A DNA stretch of 20,632 nt from Hymenochaete sp. R1. Lineage: Eukaryota; Basidiomycota; Agaricomycetes; Hymenochaetales; Hymenochaetaceae. Under the pieces are notes generated by a model that had not been told where the DNA came from, searched no databases, and saw only the letters and a list, made by a program, of their open reading frames with translations. The DNA lies in assembly GCA_019400425.1 (NCBI GenBank), contig JAFREE010000268.1, positions 1 through 20,632 of the forward strand. The letters run 5' to 3'. Positions 9,774-19,499 of this stretch are shown here, one piece after another (positions within the stretch are counted from its first letter, which is position 1; every line of letters starts with the position of its first letter). A program made the position numbers and the translations under genes.

Positions 9774-12700
9774 ATGGCAATGGATTCTGTTCCTCATACT
9801 CAAGGCCTGGAAAGTCGCACGTTTGCGCAGCCGCCTCTCGATGGATCGCTGAGTCTACCCGAGATCTATGAATGGCACGCAGAGCGTTCACCGAAGCATC
9901 CATTTTTCGTTTTTGCTGATGAGAAGACTTCGTTGCGAGTTATTCTCTGGGAAGAAGTTATGAATGGTATCCGTCGGGCTACTGGATTCTTACGCAATGC
10001 CGTTGGTGAAGATTTGACGAAAATGCACGGTGGGAAGGGCCCCGTAATATCCGTTCTAGCATCCTTAGGTATGCATCAAACGCTGATCTTAATCTTAATG
10101 TCGCGGTACACTCATCTGCAAGTTCACAGATAGTATAACGTATATGACTCTCATCAATGGCGCGATGCGGATTGGATGCACTCTTTTTCCCATCTCAGTC
10201 CGAAACAGTGCTTCGGCAGTGACACATTTACTGAGAGAAACCGGATCCAAACATTTGTTTGTTTCTCCGGATCAAGCAAATCAGGCGCTTGCCAGATCTG
10301 CGCTGAAAGACCTGGAGGGAAGTGCTTCAGTCAGGATATATCCTACTCCAAATTTTGAGGATTTCTTCCCTCGAGACATGCATATGGAACAAGGAATCCC
10401 CCAACCGACATCTGCAGTGAAGCCGAACGCAAATGACATACCAATTATATTTCATTCGTCAGGTGAGCTAATTATTTCGTGAAATAATTTATAGGTAGCT
10501 AACTACTCTCCAGGCACAACAGCTTATCCGAAACCAATAGGTGTTTCGCACAGAGCCTTGATGGGGTCATGCTCGGCCCCAGGTTCGCTCTTCTTTTGTG
10601 GCTCATCGCTTACGCCCTGACTTCCTGAGCAGCATTTGGTGGCATGGACCTCGCCGGAAAGGTGTTCTCCATTCACGCAGTCCCTCTTTTTCACGCCATG
10701 GCTACCTTCATCCTAACGGCTGTGGTATGTCACTTTCTTGCACGGGGGTTGCAGTCATGCACTGAACTCTGCATAGGCATCTTGCGGAGTGACTCTTGCC
10801 GTTTTCGCTCCTCATACTCCACCTATCGTTCCGAATCCAGTCAATACATTGGACGGAATCTCTTTGACCCAGTCCGAGTTTATATTCTCTACTCCTACTT
10901 TTGTCGAGGTAAAATCAAGTCTGCGAAGGCTACTTTTCGTTTTCTGACGCCATGCGATAGACGTGGTCCAAAAACTCTGAAAATGTGAAGGCCTTAGAGA
11001 AAAGAATAATTGTAAGCGACTATCGAAAATGTTTCGTGTACATTGTTCTAACAAATCCGTTTAGCTGCAAGGAGGTGGACCCTTAGCGAAGGAAGCTGGT
11101 AACCTTCTCACCGCCAACGGAGCCATCGTTCTCACTCAGTATGCTTCGTACGTTTTCCCATCGAAATTCCTTGTTCCATATTAATATCTAGCAGGACAGA
11201 AGCACTTCAAATTAGTGCTTTTTCTTGGAGTCGGTGACCGTGTTTTGTTGTCGTTGATTAGGTTAACTGATTGTGATCTGCAAGAATCCCTGGGTAGAGA
11301 CTGGGAATACTTCGAAATCCACCCCACTCGTAATGCTCACTTCGTCGATTACGGCGACAACATGTACCATCTAGTGATGCTAGTACGTGGCACTTCTATT
11401 CCCTTCCTTCGAGAAAAATGCCGAATTTATTTTCATTTCAGGCCACAGGCAATTATCGTCCGAGTGTCATTACCACAATAATCAATGGAATCGAAGGCTG
11501 CGAGACGAACGACCTAGTGTCGCCCCACCCCACCCGCCCTGGTTTGTGGAAGATTGTCGGGCGCACAGATGACCAAATTATGCATTCAACTGGTGAGAAA
11601 ACCAACCCTGGTCCTCTTGGTAAGTCCTGAATACACAAGATGTTTATGCGCTTTTGATATGAGAACCCAGAGAGAATCCTTATGCAGGACGCTTTCGTGA
11701 GCGGCGCGGTGATATTCGGTCGCGGAAGATTCCACTGTGGTGTCCTTATTCAGCCTAAAGCAGCGTTTGCCTTCGATCCTGTCGATCAAAAGAAGCTGTC
11801 GGATTTTCGCACTCTTATTTGGTCTGTCAAATGATCCGCTTCGGTGCAGTTCCTGTCTCATATTCTAAACAGGCCCGCTATTGAATCCATGAACACTTAT
11901 GCACCTTCCCATTCTCGTATATTCAAAGAGGTGACTCTTGAAAAAACACCTCTACAAAGCTATCTCTCATACGATTTTAAGATGATCCTCGTAGCATCAC
12001 CGAAGAAGCCATTCTCCATCACATCCAAAGGTACACTCCGCCGGCAAGCGATTCTTGCTGACTACGCCGAGGAAATCAACATGCTGTATGATGCGGTTGA
12101 AGAAGACGCTCAGACAGATATATCGATTCCGACCATTTGGAACATCTTAAGCACCAGACAGTTTGTTCGACGGCTAGTAGAGAAGACATTAAGGAGTAGC
12201 GTAATGCAGATTAATGATGATATGGATTTGTTTGAGGTTGGGTTAGATAGGTGAGTTCTTCAAACACACTGAATAGGATCGACTAGAGCCATCGTTATAG
12301 TCTTCAGGCAACGTGGATACGCAACTCGATTCTGCATATTCTGCGCGACACTCAACTTGAGGTTGTTCGCAAACTATCGTCAAACTTCGTATATGAGCAT
12401 CCTACTATTGCAAAGCTTTCCGATTATCTTTCGTCTCAAATATCTAGCTTGGAGTCCACTACAACCGTGGATATAGCTTCAAGAAAACAGGAATTGCTCG
12501 CGCTGGTGACGAAATATACTCAGGAAACTCCCTTTATCAATGCTACGCTTTCTCCTGGACGTTTAGAAGCTAAAACAATAATACTCACCGGTGGAACGGG
12601 CTCTTTCGGAGCAAGCATCTTGGCACGTCTTCTGCAAGATGATGACACGAGGAAGATCTACGCAATGTCCCGACCTGGTGATGGCATCTTGAGTGCCAAA

Positions 12701-13937
12701 GCACGACACACTCGAGCTTTTGAGAGGGAAGGATGGGCCCTCGATTTATTGGATGATTCAAGGGTTGAGTTCATTGACGGTGATGCTTCACAACCACAAT
12801 TTGGCCTCTCCCTTGAGTTATTCGACGAGGTCAGTTTCGAAGGGTCGAATTGGTTTCGAGATTGCTCTAGGATGTTGATTCCAGTTCCGTATAGATGCGG
12901 CGGGCGACTACTCACATAATACACAATGGTAAGCTTCCGAGCTTTCGTTAGCAAACTTTATTTACCAGTGAGTCTTCATAGGATGGCGTGTCAACTTCAA
13001 CCTTTCGATTGCTTCGTTTGAGAGCAATATTCGTAGCGTGCGAAATTTCGTAGATTTTGCTCTAAGCTCACGAGAAAGTGTGCCACCTCGCATACTCTTC
13101 GTAAGCTCTATTGGTGTCTTTCAAAGTATGTTTGGCCTTTTCTCCAACTGTCGCATTTACTTATGTGACTTCATATGAAGATGGAATTGGTGAGAGAATC
13201 GCACCGGAGGAGCCTCTTGAAGATCCCGAATCTGCTATAGGACCGGGATATGGGGAAAGTAAGTGGGTTGCTGAGAGAATTCTACAGATCTGCTCGTCCC
13301 AAACTCCTCTGAAGTCCACGGTCGTTCGTTGTGGTCAAATGACGGGTGGACCTAGCGGAGCTTGGAATGAAAACGAATGGTTCCCGAGTCTCGTCAAGTC
13401 CAGTATGGCTATAGGAAAGCTTCCGGAAGCATCAGGAGTAAGTCCATTGCCCCGTTTGTAATAAAGGAGTATTTTTTGCGCTAACAAGATTCATTGTGGT
13501 AGACCATCTCCTGGATCTCGTCGAAGGATGCCGCCGATGCTATTGTTGATATGCTCAACACGGACGAAACCGTCCTTCACCTCGTTCATCCGATGCCTCT
13601 ACCATGGCGAGCCATGATCTCAGAGTTCTCGGAGGCCCTTGGATTGCCTGTTGTACCCTATACGGACTGGCTCGAAACGTTAGAACAGAGGTTGACCGAC
13701 GCGACATCCAGTGCTGGAAAGATTGAGAATAAGCTCCGCGAACTACCAGCTCTGCGTCTTATCGACTTCTTCCGCACAACGAAGGGACATTCACAAGACG
13801 TCGAAGCCTTCGTCAATGTGAGGCTATCATGCGAGACGGCGAAAAGGGCATCGCGTGTTCTGCAATATGCACCTCCAATAGATGTATCGGATGTAAACAA
13901 ATGGTTGGGAAGGTGGAAGCAGACTGGAACTATTTAA
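9774..13937 (+). CDS. NRPS-like adenylate-forming reductase (A-T-R)
   Basis: Single-module carboxylic acid reductase. It activates an acid as an AMP-ester, loads it on a phosphopantetheine arm and releases it by NADPH reduction. Seventeen exons: 9774-10068, 10130-10462, 10514-10582, 10633-10724, 10777-10908, 10961-11011, 11065-11147, 11195-11229, 11285-11382, 11442-11619, 11671-11821, 11873-12250, 12301-12829, 12895-12928, 12982-13125, 13181-13437 and 13503-13937. They give 3294 nt, 1097 aa. The adenylation domain has SSGTTAYPKP (from about 208), YASTE (350-354) and GRTDDQ (from 436). The thiolation domain has Ser632 in GLDSL. The reductase domain has TGGTGSFG (728-735) and YGESK (891-895). 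The N-terminal LPEIYEWHAE stretch is typical of basidiomycete reductases of this kind. No condensation or thioesterase domain is present. There is no frame break, so it should be active; substrate (an amino acid or aryl acid) is not predictable by eye. The start at 9774 follows an open stretch lacking homology. Confidence 0.95.
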
Positions 13938-14072
13938 ACAACGCTAGCAATGTTGTATGATAAATCCGTATGTCTGTCATGAATTTGAAAGCTTGTCGTA
14001 TACGCCATATTGCATTGAAAAACCAGTTTAAAAGAAATAGTTCTGCAGGACACAAATAAATTATCACGTTTC

Positions 14073-14591
14073 TCAAAGATACCAAATGCGCCGCTCGAGA
14101 ACCTCAGGCACTTCGATGTGCGTCAGAGTAACGAATCTCTTCATCGCCTCCTCTTTGGACATCCCGTATCTACCTAGAAAATCCAGTGCTCTCTCGTCGA
14201 ACGACTCGGGGATGAAAGGTTCCTGGGACCTGTTCTCTGACGGTAACCCCGGAGCCTCCAACAAGCGCGTAATCAGGATGAACTCCTCATTTCCCAACTC
14301 CTCATCTCCCCTGCGGGATTTGGATGTATTGTCGATGGAACAATAGAGACGGGCGGATTTCTGAACTTCTGCATTCCTTCCAACCATATAAGGCGCGTAA
14401 GCGGTTTCCCACGTCCTCCTTTCGGCCTCTTCTTCGGAGACGCCTCCCATCGTTGAGGCGAGCTGGACTTGGTCGCGTAAAGAAAGGCGGAAGCCGACAA
14501 CTTTGACAGTTACTAGTAAAAGCACATTTAACAGAGTTTTTTCCACTGCGATATAGGGAAGCTTACATTTCCACGGGTCTTCCGAGTCCAT
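14073..14591 (-). CDS. Small-protein family member A (unknown function)
   Basis: Two exons, 14591-14567 and 14512-14073, give 154 aa. Exon 1 encodes just MDSEDPWK plus one base; a phase-1 intron follows. No signal peptide, membrane span or known motif, so it is probably cytosolic or nuclear. The body starts with a TVKVVGFRLSLRDQ stretch, then an Glu/Arg-rich helix, a variable centre around residue 75-85 (with an SRRGDEE insertion absent from the sister copy C), and a conserved C-terminal half: SFDERALDFLGRYGMSKEEAM and HIEVPEVL. It converges on the reductase gene with 135 bp between, and diverges from copy B with 169 bp between. I do not recognise the family. Real coding is supported by conservation among paralogues, matching intron position and whole-codon length. 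Confidence 0.8.
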   Translation of the reverse strand: MDSEDPWKCKLPYIAVEKTLLNVLLLVTVKVVGFRLSLRDQVQLASTMGGVSEEEAERRTWETAYAPYMVGRNAEVQKSARLYCSIDNTSKSRRGDEELGNEEFILITRLLEAPGLPSENRSQEPFIPESFDERALDFLGRYGMSKEEAMKRFVTLTHIEVPEVLERRIWYL

Positions 14592-14760
14592 GATGGTAGT
14601 TTAAAAGAGATGATGTTGGCGGTCTGCGAGAAGAAAGTCTGTGCGCGAAGTATTAGGTAAGGCACGGTTGACGTCGTCAACTCTTCGCTCGACCTCATTC
14701 ACCACGACCATAACCGCCTCCTCTTCAAATTTCTTTCTCTAAAGCTCTATCATATCAAAC
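14592..14760. promoter_or_regulatory. Shared divergent promoter of copies A and B
   Basis: 169 bp drive two oppositely oriented paralogues. The A side shares about 55 bp before its ATG with copy C (a TTTAAACTACCATC block just before the start). The B side carries a CACCACGACCAT-type block and a Cys-Thr-rich pyrimidine run also seen upstream of D and E. Confidence 0.5.
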
Positions 14761-15264
14761 ATGGATGAATGCCAGTGTGAGCTTCATGATAATTTAACAG
14801 CGTGATTTTCCCCTTTGACCCACGCCTTCGTCTCCGTAGTGACCATCAAAGTCATTGGATTCCATCTGACTTTGCGAGACCAAATCCAACTGTCTTCGAA
14901 GATGGGGCACATCTCTGAAGAAGAAGCTGAAAAGCGGACTTGGAATGCCTTTTATGCACCTTGTATGGTCGCACAGACAGCCGAAAACCAGATATCTGGT
15001 CGCTTGTATTGCCCTCTTCAGGGCACGGCGAGGTCGTACTTGGGAAATGAGGAATTCATTCTGGTAACACGTTTGTTGCCGGCCCCAGGAAAGCCAGACG
15101 ACAACAAGTCCAAGGAGCCATTCATCCCCGGATCGTTCGATGAGAGGGCACTGGACTTTTTGGGAAGATATGGGATGTCTAAGGAGGAAGCAATGAATCG
15201 ATTCGGCACTTTCACGCACATCGAAGTGCCCGAGGTTCTCAGGCAACCCGTTTGGTTCCTTTGA
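14761..15264 (+). CDS. Small-protein family member B (unknown function)
   Basis: Exons 14761-14776 and 14840-15264 give 146 aa. Exon 1 encodes MDECQ; the intron is phase 1 as in the other copies. The body belongs to the B/D subtype, with PGKPDDNKSK where A and C have PGLPSENRSQ, and the same C-terminal SFDERALDFL and HIEVPEVL blocks. Compared with D, the upstream in-frame ATG has become ATA (14752-14754), so the start here is the internal ATG. A Gly replaces Glu in the otherwise constant PESFDE motif, and the centre reads GTARSYLGNEEF. No targeting signal. Function unknown. Confidence 0.78.
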
Positions 15265-15434
15265 GAACAAACTTTCGATGTACATATATATTCTTTTCTG
15301 AAACTAAAATTAATATCACCCTACTGCTCGTAAACAAATTAACTATGGCAATATCATATTCAGGTTGGTGTTTTATACCGTCTGTCCTCGTCAAAGACGG
15401 CTCATACCATCATGTCATGTTAGAATTGCTCATC

Positions 15435-15457
15435 CGCATCAGGGAAAACCCCCCGTG
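15435..15457 (+). repeat. Left inverted repeat of the Pack-type candidate
   Basis: CGCATCAGGGAAAACCC followed by CCCGTG; 21 of 23 positions match the reverse complement of 18069-18091. Confidence 0.7.
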
Positions 15458-15782
15458 CAGATTTCTGATGACGGATGTTTATGCCTGGTATATAATTGAT
15501 TAGACATATCATGTACGGTCATAGAATGATTATAATAGATGACAGACTTACGGTCTGTTGATTGAGTGTTGATGAATTGATAACCAAAAGTTCATTTTGC
15601 ATTATGAATTTTCGAAAGATTATTGTTCGTGTGAGTTGTTGACTGGGAGATCATGGTGTGGTAATAGAGTGCTTACAGTGAGACCATATACAATGAGTTT
15701 TTCCGGGCCCAGAGAAGAAGAAAACAAGCCGAGATGTGCACGGTTGGCCATTTGCATCTCCATAACGATGTCGGTGGGCGAT
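15458..15782. other. AT-rich subterminal DNA, no gene
   Basis: About 325 bp with many TGAT and ATAT steps, a short ACAGAC/GTCTGT hairpin near 15542-15560, and no coding signal. It resembles the AT-rich DNA at the other end of the candidate element. Confidence 0.4.
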
Positions 15783-16392
15783 TTAGTAGGGACGTGTTGG
15801 AACGGTGACCTGGCTCGAAGTCGGATCGTTCGTTACTTCCTTTTTGAAAGAGAAATCATCGAGCATGAGTCTACTGAGTCGTTCGATAATTTCCCGCTTT
15901 GCCAATCGGCGAGAAAAGAAACTTGACACGGGCGAGTTCCGGAAGCCGTCAGTGATGCTAGCACCAGGAGCTGAGAGCAATTCAACGAGGTGCAATACGA
16001 ATCGCTCTCGCGACAGCCACCGCGACTCGTCTAGTCAAGAGAGATCGACCCATGCACAGACATTGCACAGAACATACGTCTAATACACCCGAGGTTGGCA
16101 AGCATTCATCCAGCTGAATTATCCTGAATACGAGGTCGTTTATAGCTGGCGTCTCAACGTGCTGTAGTATCCGATCCACGATAGAGGGCTGGGCCTGAAT
16201 GAATGCCAACAAATAGGCGCACACGCGTTCGAGAAGAAGCCGATGGTAACGATAATGTGCGCAAAACAATTCTGCATCGGCCATTGATTTCTCATTCAAT
16301 GTCAATGATTCTTGACCAGTCCTAATGTGTAAAGAAGTCAACCAAGAGTGTTGAACGCGCAAGAAGTCGTTCCGATCAAATAAGTCTCTCAT
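15783..16392 (-). pseudogene. Truncated, chimeric SAPS-like (PP6/Sit4 regulatory subunit) fragment
   Basis: Exons 16392-16078 and 16025-15783 read open for 185 aa across a 52-bp intron. Residues 61-105 (LLAFIQAQPSIVDRILQHVE onward to RIIQLDE) match the SAPS core of phosphatase-associated proteins, which normally span some 800-1000 aa. Exon 2 continues with WLSRERFVLHLVELLS and then jumps to a PGASITDGFRNSP stretch. The helical segment that family members have between these two blocks is missing, which suggests an internal deletion. The first about 58 residues (from MRDLFDRNDF) do not resemble the SAPS N-terminus, so the reading frame appears to be a fusion of two sources. No upstream SAPS exons are present; a stop lies in frame just before the region. 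It could be a decayed copy or a captured fragment that is still transcribed. Confidence 0.55.
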
Positions 16393-16522
16393 TTGACTAA
16401 GTCCCTCTGCCGAATAAGGTAATCCGTCCGGATGATACGATCACGTGCTTGTTCAACTGCATAGCACATCAACTTACTCGAACGCGCACAGATGTACAAC
16501 AATACTTTTCATCTCCCCTTAA

Positions 16523-16812
16523 GCTTCCTCCCCCTCCCCACCACCACTCTCATCTGGCCCCTCGCGCGCGCAAACGTCCTATATCACTTTACCCCCAGGA
16601 GTCGATCCAGCGGCGGTCGACTTTCGTACATTTTATCCTTACAATTCGAGCGAGGTCAAACACTGGAAACGGACAACGCACCCCCAACTAAAAATTCTCG
16701 AGGAGACGTTTAAGAAGGAGACGAAGCCGAACGCCGTTCTCAGGAAAACGCTTGTCAACAAGTTGGAAATGACGCCGAGAGGTGTCCAGGTGCGTGTCTC
16801 CGCTTTCCTTTG

Positions 16813-16844
<32 letters not shown>

Positions 16845-17839
16845 GCCTTGTGTTTCTACCCCGCGGCGTGTCGTTGGAAGCGCGTTGTCGGTTTGGCCGA
16901 GCGACCGCCGAATGACAGCAATCACACTTTCCCTTCCCTTCCACTCCGCCCCCTCACCATTTTTCACCAAACAGTATGTGATTATAATGCAACATGTGCA
17001 TCGTGTAGATTGCAAAAATGCTTGACGTTACATGCATTTCGGCGGTCCTTTTGGCTTTACTTGTGTCCCACTTCTTCTACATCTCTATTGGTCCCTGTTC
17101 AGGTTTCCCATCAATCTTCTTAACATGCCCGTGCTCGTGTACTGATCTATCTTTACTTCCAAACAGGTCTGGTTCCAAAATAGGTGAATACTTCATTCCT
17201 TGCCTCGAGTTGCACTTTTACGGATATATCGGTCGAACGAGAAGTGTCCGCTCAAGGTATGATACTCTTTGCGGCCAAGAATATCCTCTCTAGCCCGTCA
17301 CCAACCCCCTTCCCCCCTCTGCACACCTTCGCACCCCTCACCCCTTCTGTCGCAAACGCATTTTCAAATCTATTTTTATTACAATAATTAACATCGTTTC
17401 CAGGCGGGCCAAAGAGAAGACCCTAAAAAAGAAAGCAGCTGCCAGCGGGAAAAGATCTATCGACCTCGAAAATCAGGGCGCGACAGAGGCTTCAATCTCC
17501 GATCCAGTTCACCCGAGTGCAGAGGAGGATGACAACGGTGATGAGGTAGACGAGGATGATGTCGAAGACGTGAACGGGATCGACCGAGGCGGTGGTGACA
17601 TCAACGAGATCAATCAGCCTGGTGGGTCGGGCGTTGAGGGCGACGCCGCAGTCTTGTCCAGCTCTCACGCATCATCAAGACGTTCAATGACACCGTTGGT
17701 GCCAGTGTCAACGAGCAACCCGGATACAGGAGCTTATCGTAGAATTATTGTTGAATCCTATCTTAGTTCGTATTTGATAATAATTGCTTATTATACAATC
17801 TATTTTGGTCATCCAACGTTTTTTTGTGATTATGCGTGA
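16523..17839 (+). CDS. Homeodomain protein gene, ends unresolved (possibly truncated)
   Basis: Predicted DNA-binding transcription factor of the fungal non-TALE homeodomain type. Exons 16523-16789, 17167-17183 and 17404-17839 share one frame. The first carries LPPGVDPAAVDF, then KHWKRTTHPQLKILEETF (N-arm and helix 1), NAVLRKTL (helix 2) and EMTPRGVQ. The 17-nt middle exon encodes VWFQN of the recognition helix, and the third completes RRAKEK, then a basic run and an acidic, Ser-rich tail. The conserved Trp, Phe, Asn and Arg of helix 3 are all present. The frame is closed upstream by a stop at 16520-16522 with no ATG after it, so the start must be in an upstream exon. One possible but weak model is ATG at 16432 with a donor at 16445. 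Downstream, the coding-like sequence fades at about 17735 and then runs through AT-rich DNA to a stop, which suggests the natural 3' end is missing. Confidence 0.65.
16790..17166 (+). other. Long intron in the homeodomain gene
   Basis: 377 bp from GTGCGT to CAG, against 45-75 bp for almost every other intron in the window. It contains the CT microsatellite and pyrimidine-rich DNA, plus reading frames without homology. Confidence 0.65.
16813..16844. repeat. CT dinucleotide microsatellite
   Basis: Nearly uninterrupted TC/CT repeat, about 32 bp, inside the first visible intron of the homeodomain gene. Confidence 0.85.
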
Positions 17840-18068
17840 TTATTCTAGAATACCGATACATTCACCGAAGTCCATTGGCTGCATATCTGCTGACGGTCTG
17901 ATTATGTGCGATTCATATCTGTTTATGGTGCGTTTATTTAAGATCATTTATGCTCATTTTGTCTTACTCGATGATTACTTGTTTGAAGATAGTTACATAA
18001 ATGGTCATGCGGAAGTCCGTTTATTTTTGTTTATTTTTGATATATGATCATTAATATACAATTATATA
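17740..18068. other. AT-rich subterminal DNA, no gene
   Basis: About 330 bp rich in TTTATT, ATATAT and GATTAT words, with no coding signal except run-on of the homeodomain frame to 17839. It ends at the right inverted repeat. Confidence 0.4.
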
Positions 18069-18091
18069 CAGGGAGGGTTTTCCCTGATGCG
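18069..18091 (-). repeat. Right inverted repeat of the Pack-type candidate
   Basis: Inverted partner of 15435-15457. The first 17 bases from the outer end are identical, with two mismatches further in. Confidence 0.7.
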
Positions 18092-18193
18092 AGTTCTCCG
18101 GAAGTGAGTCGCGTCTTGAAATTCGCAAACTCGTCATATGCCGACTCTTTTCTTCTCACCGACCGGCAACATCATCTCATTTAAACTACCATC

Positions 18194-18699
18194 ATGGACT
18201 CGGAAGACCCGTGGAAATGTGAGTTTCCCTATATCTCAAGTAATACGCACTAATAAATGTGCCTCTACTAGTAACTGTCAAAGTTGTCGGCTTCCGCCTT
18301 TCCTTGCACGACCAAGTCCAGCTCGCCTCAACGATGGGAGGCGTCTCCTACGAAGAGGCCAAAAGAAGGACGTATGAGGCCGTTTACGCCATGTATATGG
18401 TCTCAAGGAATGCAGAAGTTCAGAAATCCGCTCGACTCTATTGTGCCATCGACAATACTACATTCGAATCCAGCTTTGGAAATGAGGAGTTCATCCTGAT
18501 TACGCGCTTGTTGGAGGCCCCAGGGTTACCGTCAGAGAACAGATCCCAGGAACCTTTCATTCCCGAGTCGTTCGACGAGAGAGCACTAGATTTTCTAGGA
18601 AGATATGGGATGTCCAAGGAGGAGGCGATGAAGAGATTCGTCACTCTGACGCACATCGAAGTGCCTGAGGTTCTCGAGCAGCGCATTTGGTTTCTTTGA
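18194..18699 (+). CDS. Small-protein family member C (unknown function)
   Basis: Exons 18194-18218 and 18272-18699 give 150 aa. Exon 1 (MDSEDPWK) is identical in protein to that of copy A. The last about 70 residues, from GNEEFILITRLL to the end, differ from A at only two positions near the C-terminus. The middle (residues about 35-80) has diverged and lacks the four-residue insertion of A. About 55 bp before the ATG also match A. The right end of the candidate transposon is about 100 bp upstream, so only a short promoter is left from the ancestral copy. No targeting signal or known domain. Confidence 0.8.
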
Positions 18700-18984
18700 G
18701 AAACATGGGATAGTCTCGTCGCTGCTAATGTAGATATTCTTTTTTCCGATGGCATTTTGACAATGCATTATGGTCATGTTTTTCACACTGCGGGAGAAAG
18801 GGCCTACAAGCTAATATAAGAGTGAATTCGAAGCAAGGGACGACCACGCCCAGCTTGAAGTGAAATAAGCGCGTCAGTAGCTTTCGTGACTAACAGTACT
18901 AGTAGGTGCCAGTAGCAGTACTAGTAATTCTTCGCTTGGTCACCGCAACCACCATCGTCTTTTCCCCCTCAAATACCCGCCATC
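18700..18984. promoter_or_regulatory. C-D intergenic region
   Basis: 285 bp with the 3' UTR of C and the promoter of D. An 11-bp direct repeat CAGTACTAGTA occurs at 18894-18904 and 18916-18926. The stretch after the stop of C (GCTAATGTAGATATTC) is shared with the same place after D. Confidence 0.5.
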
Positions 18985-19499
18985 ATGATGTCAAACATGG
19001 ATGAATGTAAGCCTCATGATCATTTGCCAGCGGTTATTTCTCTTCAACTCACGTCTTCGACCTTACAGTGCCAGTGACCATCAAAGCCGTTGGATTCCAT
19101 CTCACTTTGCGCGATCAGATCCGACTCTCCTCAAAGCTAGGACACATCTCTGAAGAAGAAGCCGAAAAGCAGACGCGGGAGGCTTATTTCGCACCTTGTA
19201 TGGTCTCGCATAATGCCGAACTTCAGAAAGCGGCTCGCCACTTCTGCTTCATCGAGAATACGTCCAGGTCGTACTCGTGGGATGAAGAGGTGCTCCTGGT
19301 TACGCGCCTGTTGCAGGTCCCAGGTAAGCCAGACGACAACAAATCCAAGGAGCCATTCATCCCCGAGTCATTCGACGAGAGAGCACTGGACTTTTTGGAG
19401 AGGTATGGGATGTCTAACGAGGAAGCAATGACGAAGTTCGTTACTCTGACGCACATCGAAGTGCCGGAGGTTCTGGAGCGACCCGTCTGGTACATTTGA
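18985..19499 (+). CDS. Small-protein family member D (unknown function)
   Basis: Exons 18985-19006 and 19069-19499 give 150 aa, or 146 aa if translation starts at the internal ATG (18997) used by copy B. Subtype B/D: it has PGKPDDNKSK and the shared PESFDERALDFL and HIEVPEVL blocks. The centre (SYSWDEEVLLV) departs from the GNEEFIL form of the other copies, and KAARHFCF replaces the KSARLYC form. The phase-1 intron after the mini-exon is conserved. No targeting signal. It lies head to tail behind C. Confidence 0.8.

Larger units (their letters stand above)
15435..18091. mobile_element. Candidate gene-fragment-carrying (Pack-type) TIR transposon
   Basis: A 23-bp inverted repeat with 21 matches (15435-15457 and 18069-18091) bounds 2657 bp. 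Both ends continue into AT-rich DNA that shares a further GTATATAATTG block (15488-15498 and, inverted, near 18057-18068). The inside carries two unrelated host-type gene pieces head to head, a SAPS-like fragment (-) and a homeodomain gene (+), and no transposase. If the ends are counted from CAGGG, as in hAT elements, the 8-bp flanks (15432-15439 and 18087-18094) match at only 5 of 8 positions, so a target-site duplication is not proven. The element would sit between family members B and C, about 100 bp before the start of C. The repeat and gene pieces are seen; transposition is inference. Confidence 0.5.

Noticed and set aside
866..13937. P450 plus A-T-R reductase as a secondary-metabolite cluster
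   Set aside because: They are about 6.7 kb apart with a respiratory dehydrogenase, a secreted protein and a cellulase between them, and no transporter or regulator nearby.
15597..15926. 109-codon plus-strand ORF
   Set aside because: Overlaps the SAPS-like fragment on the other strand and AT-rich DNA, with no homology.
16400..16470. Short open minus-strand stretch upstream of the SAPS-like start that reads as a charged helix
   Set aside because: It ends at a stop overlapping the proposed start and has no workable donor upstream; too short to support.
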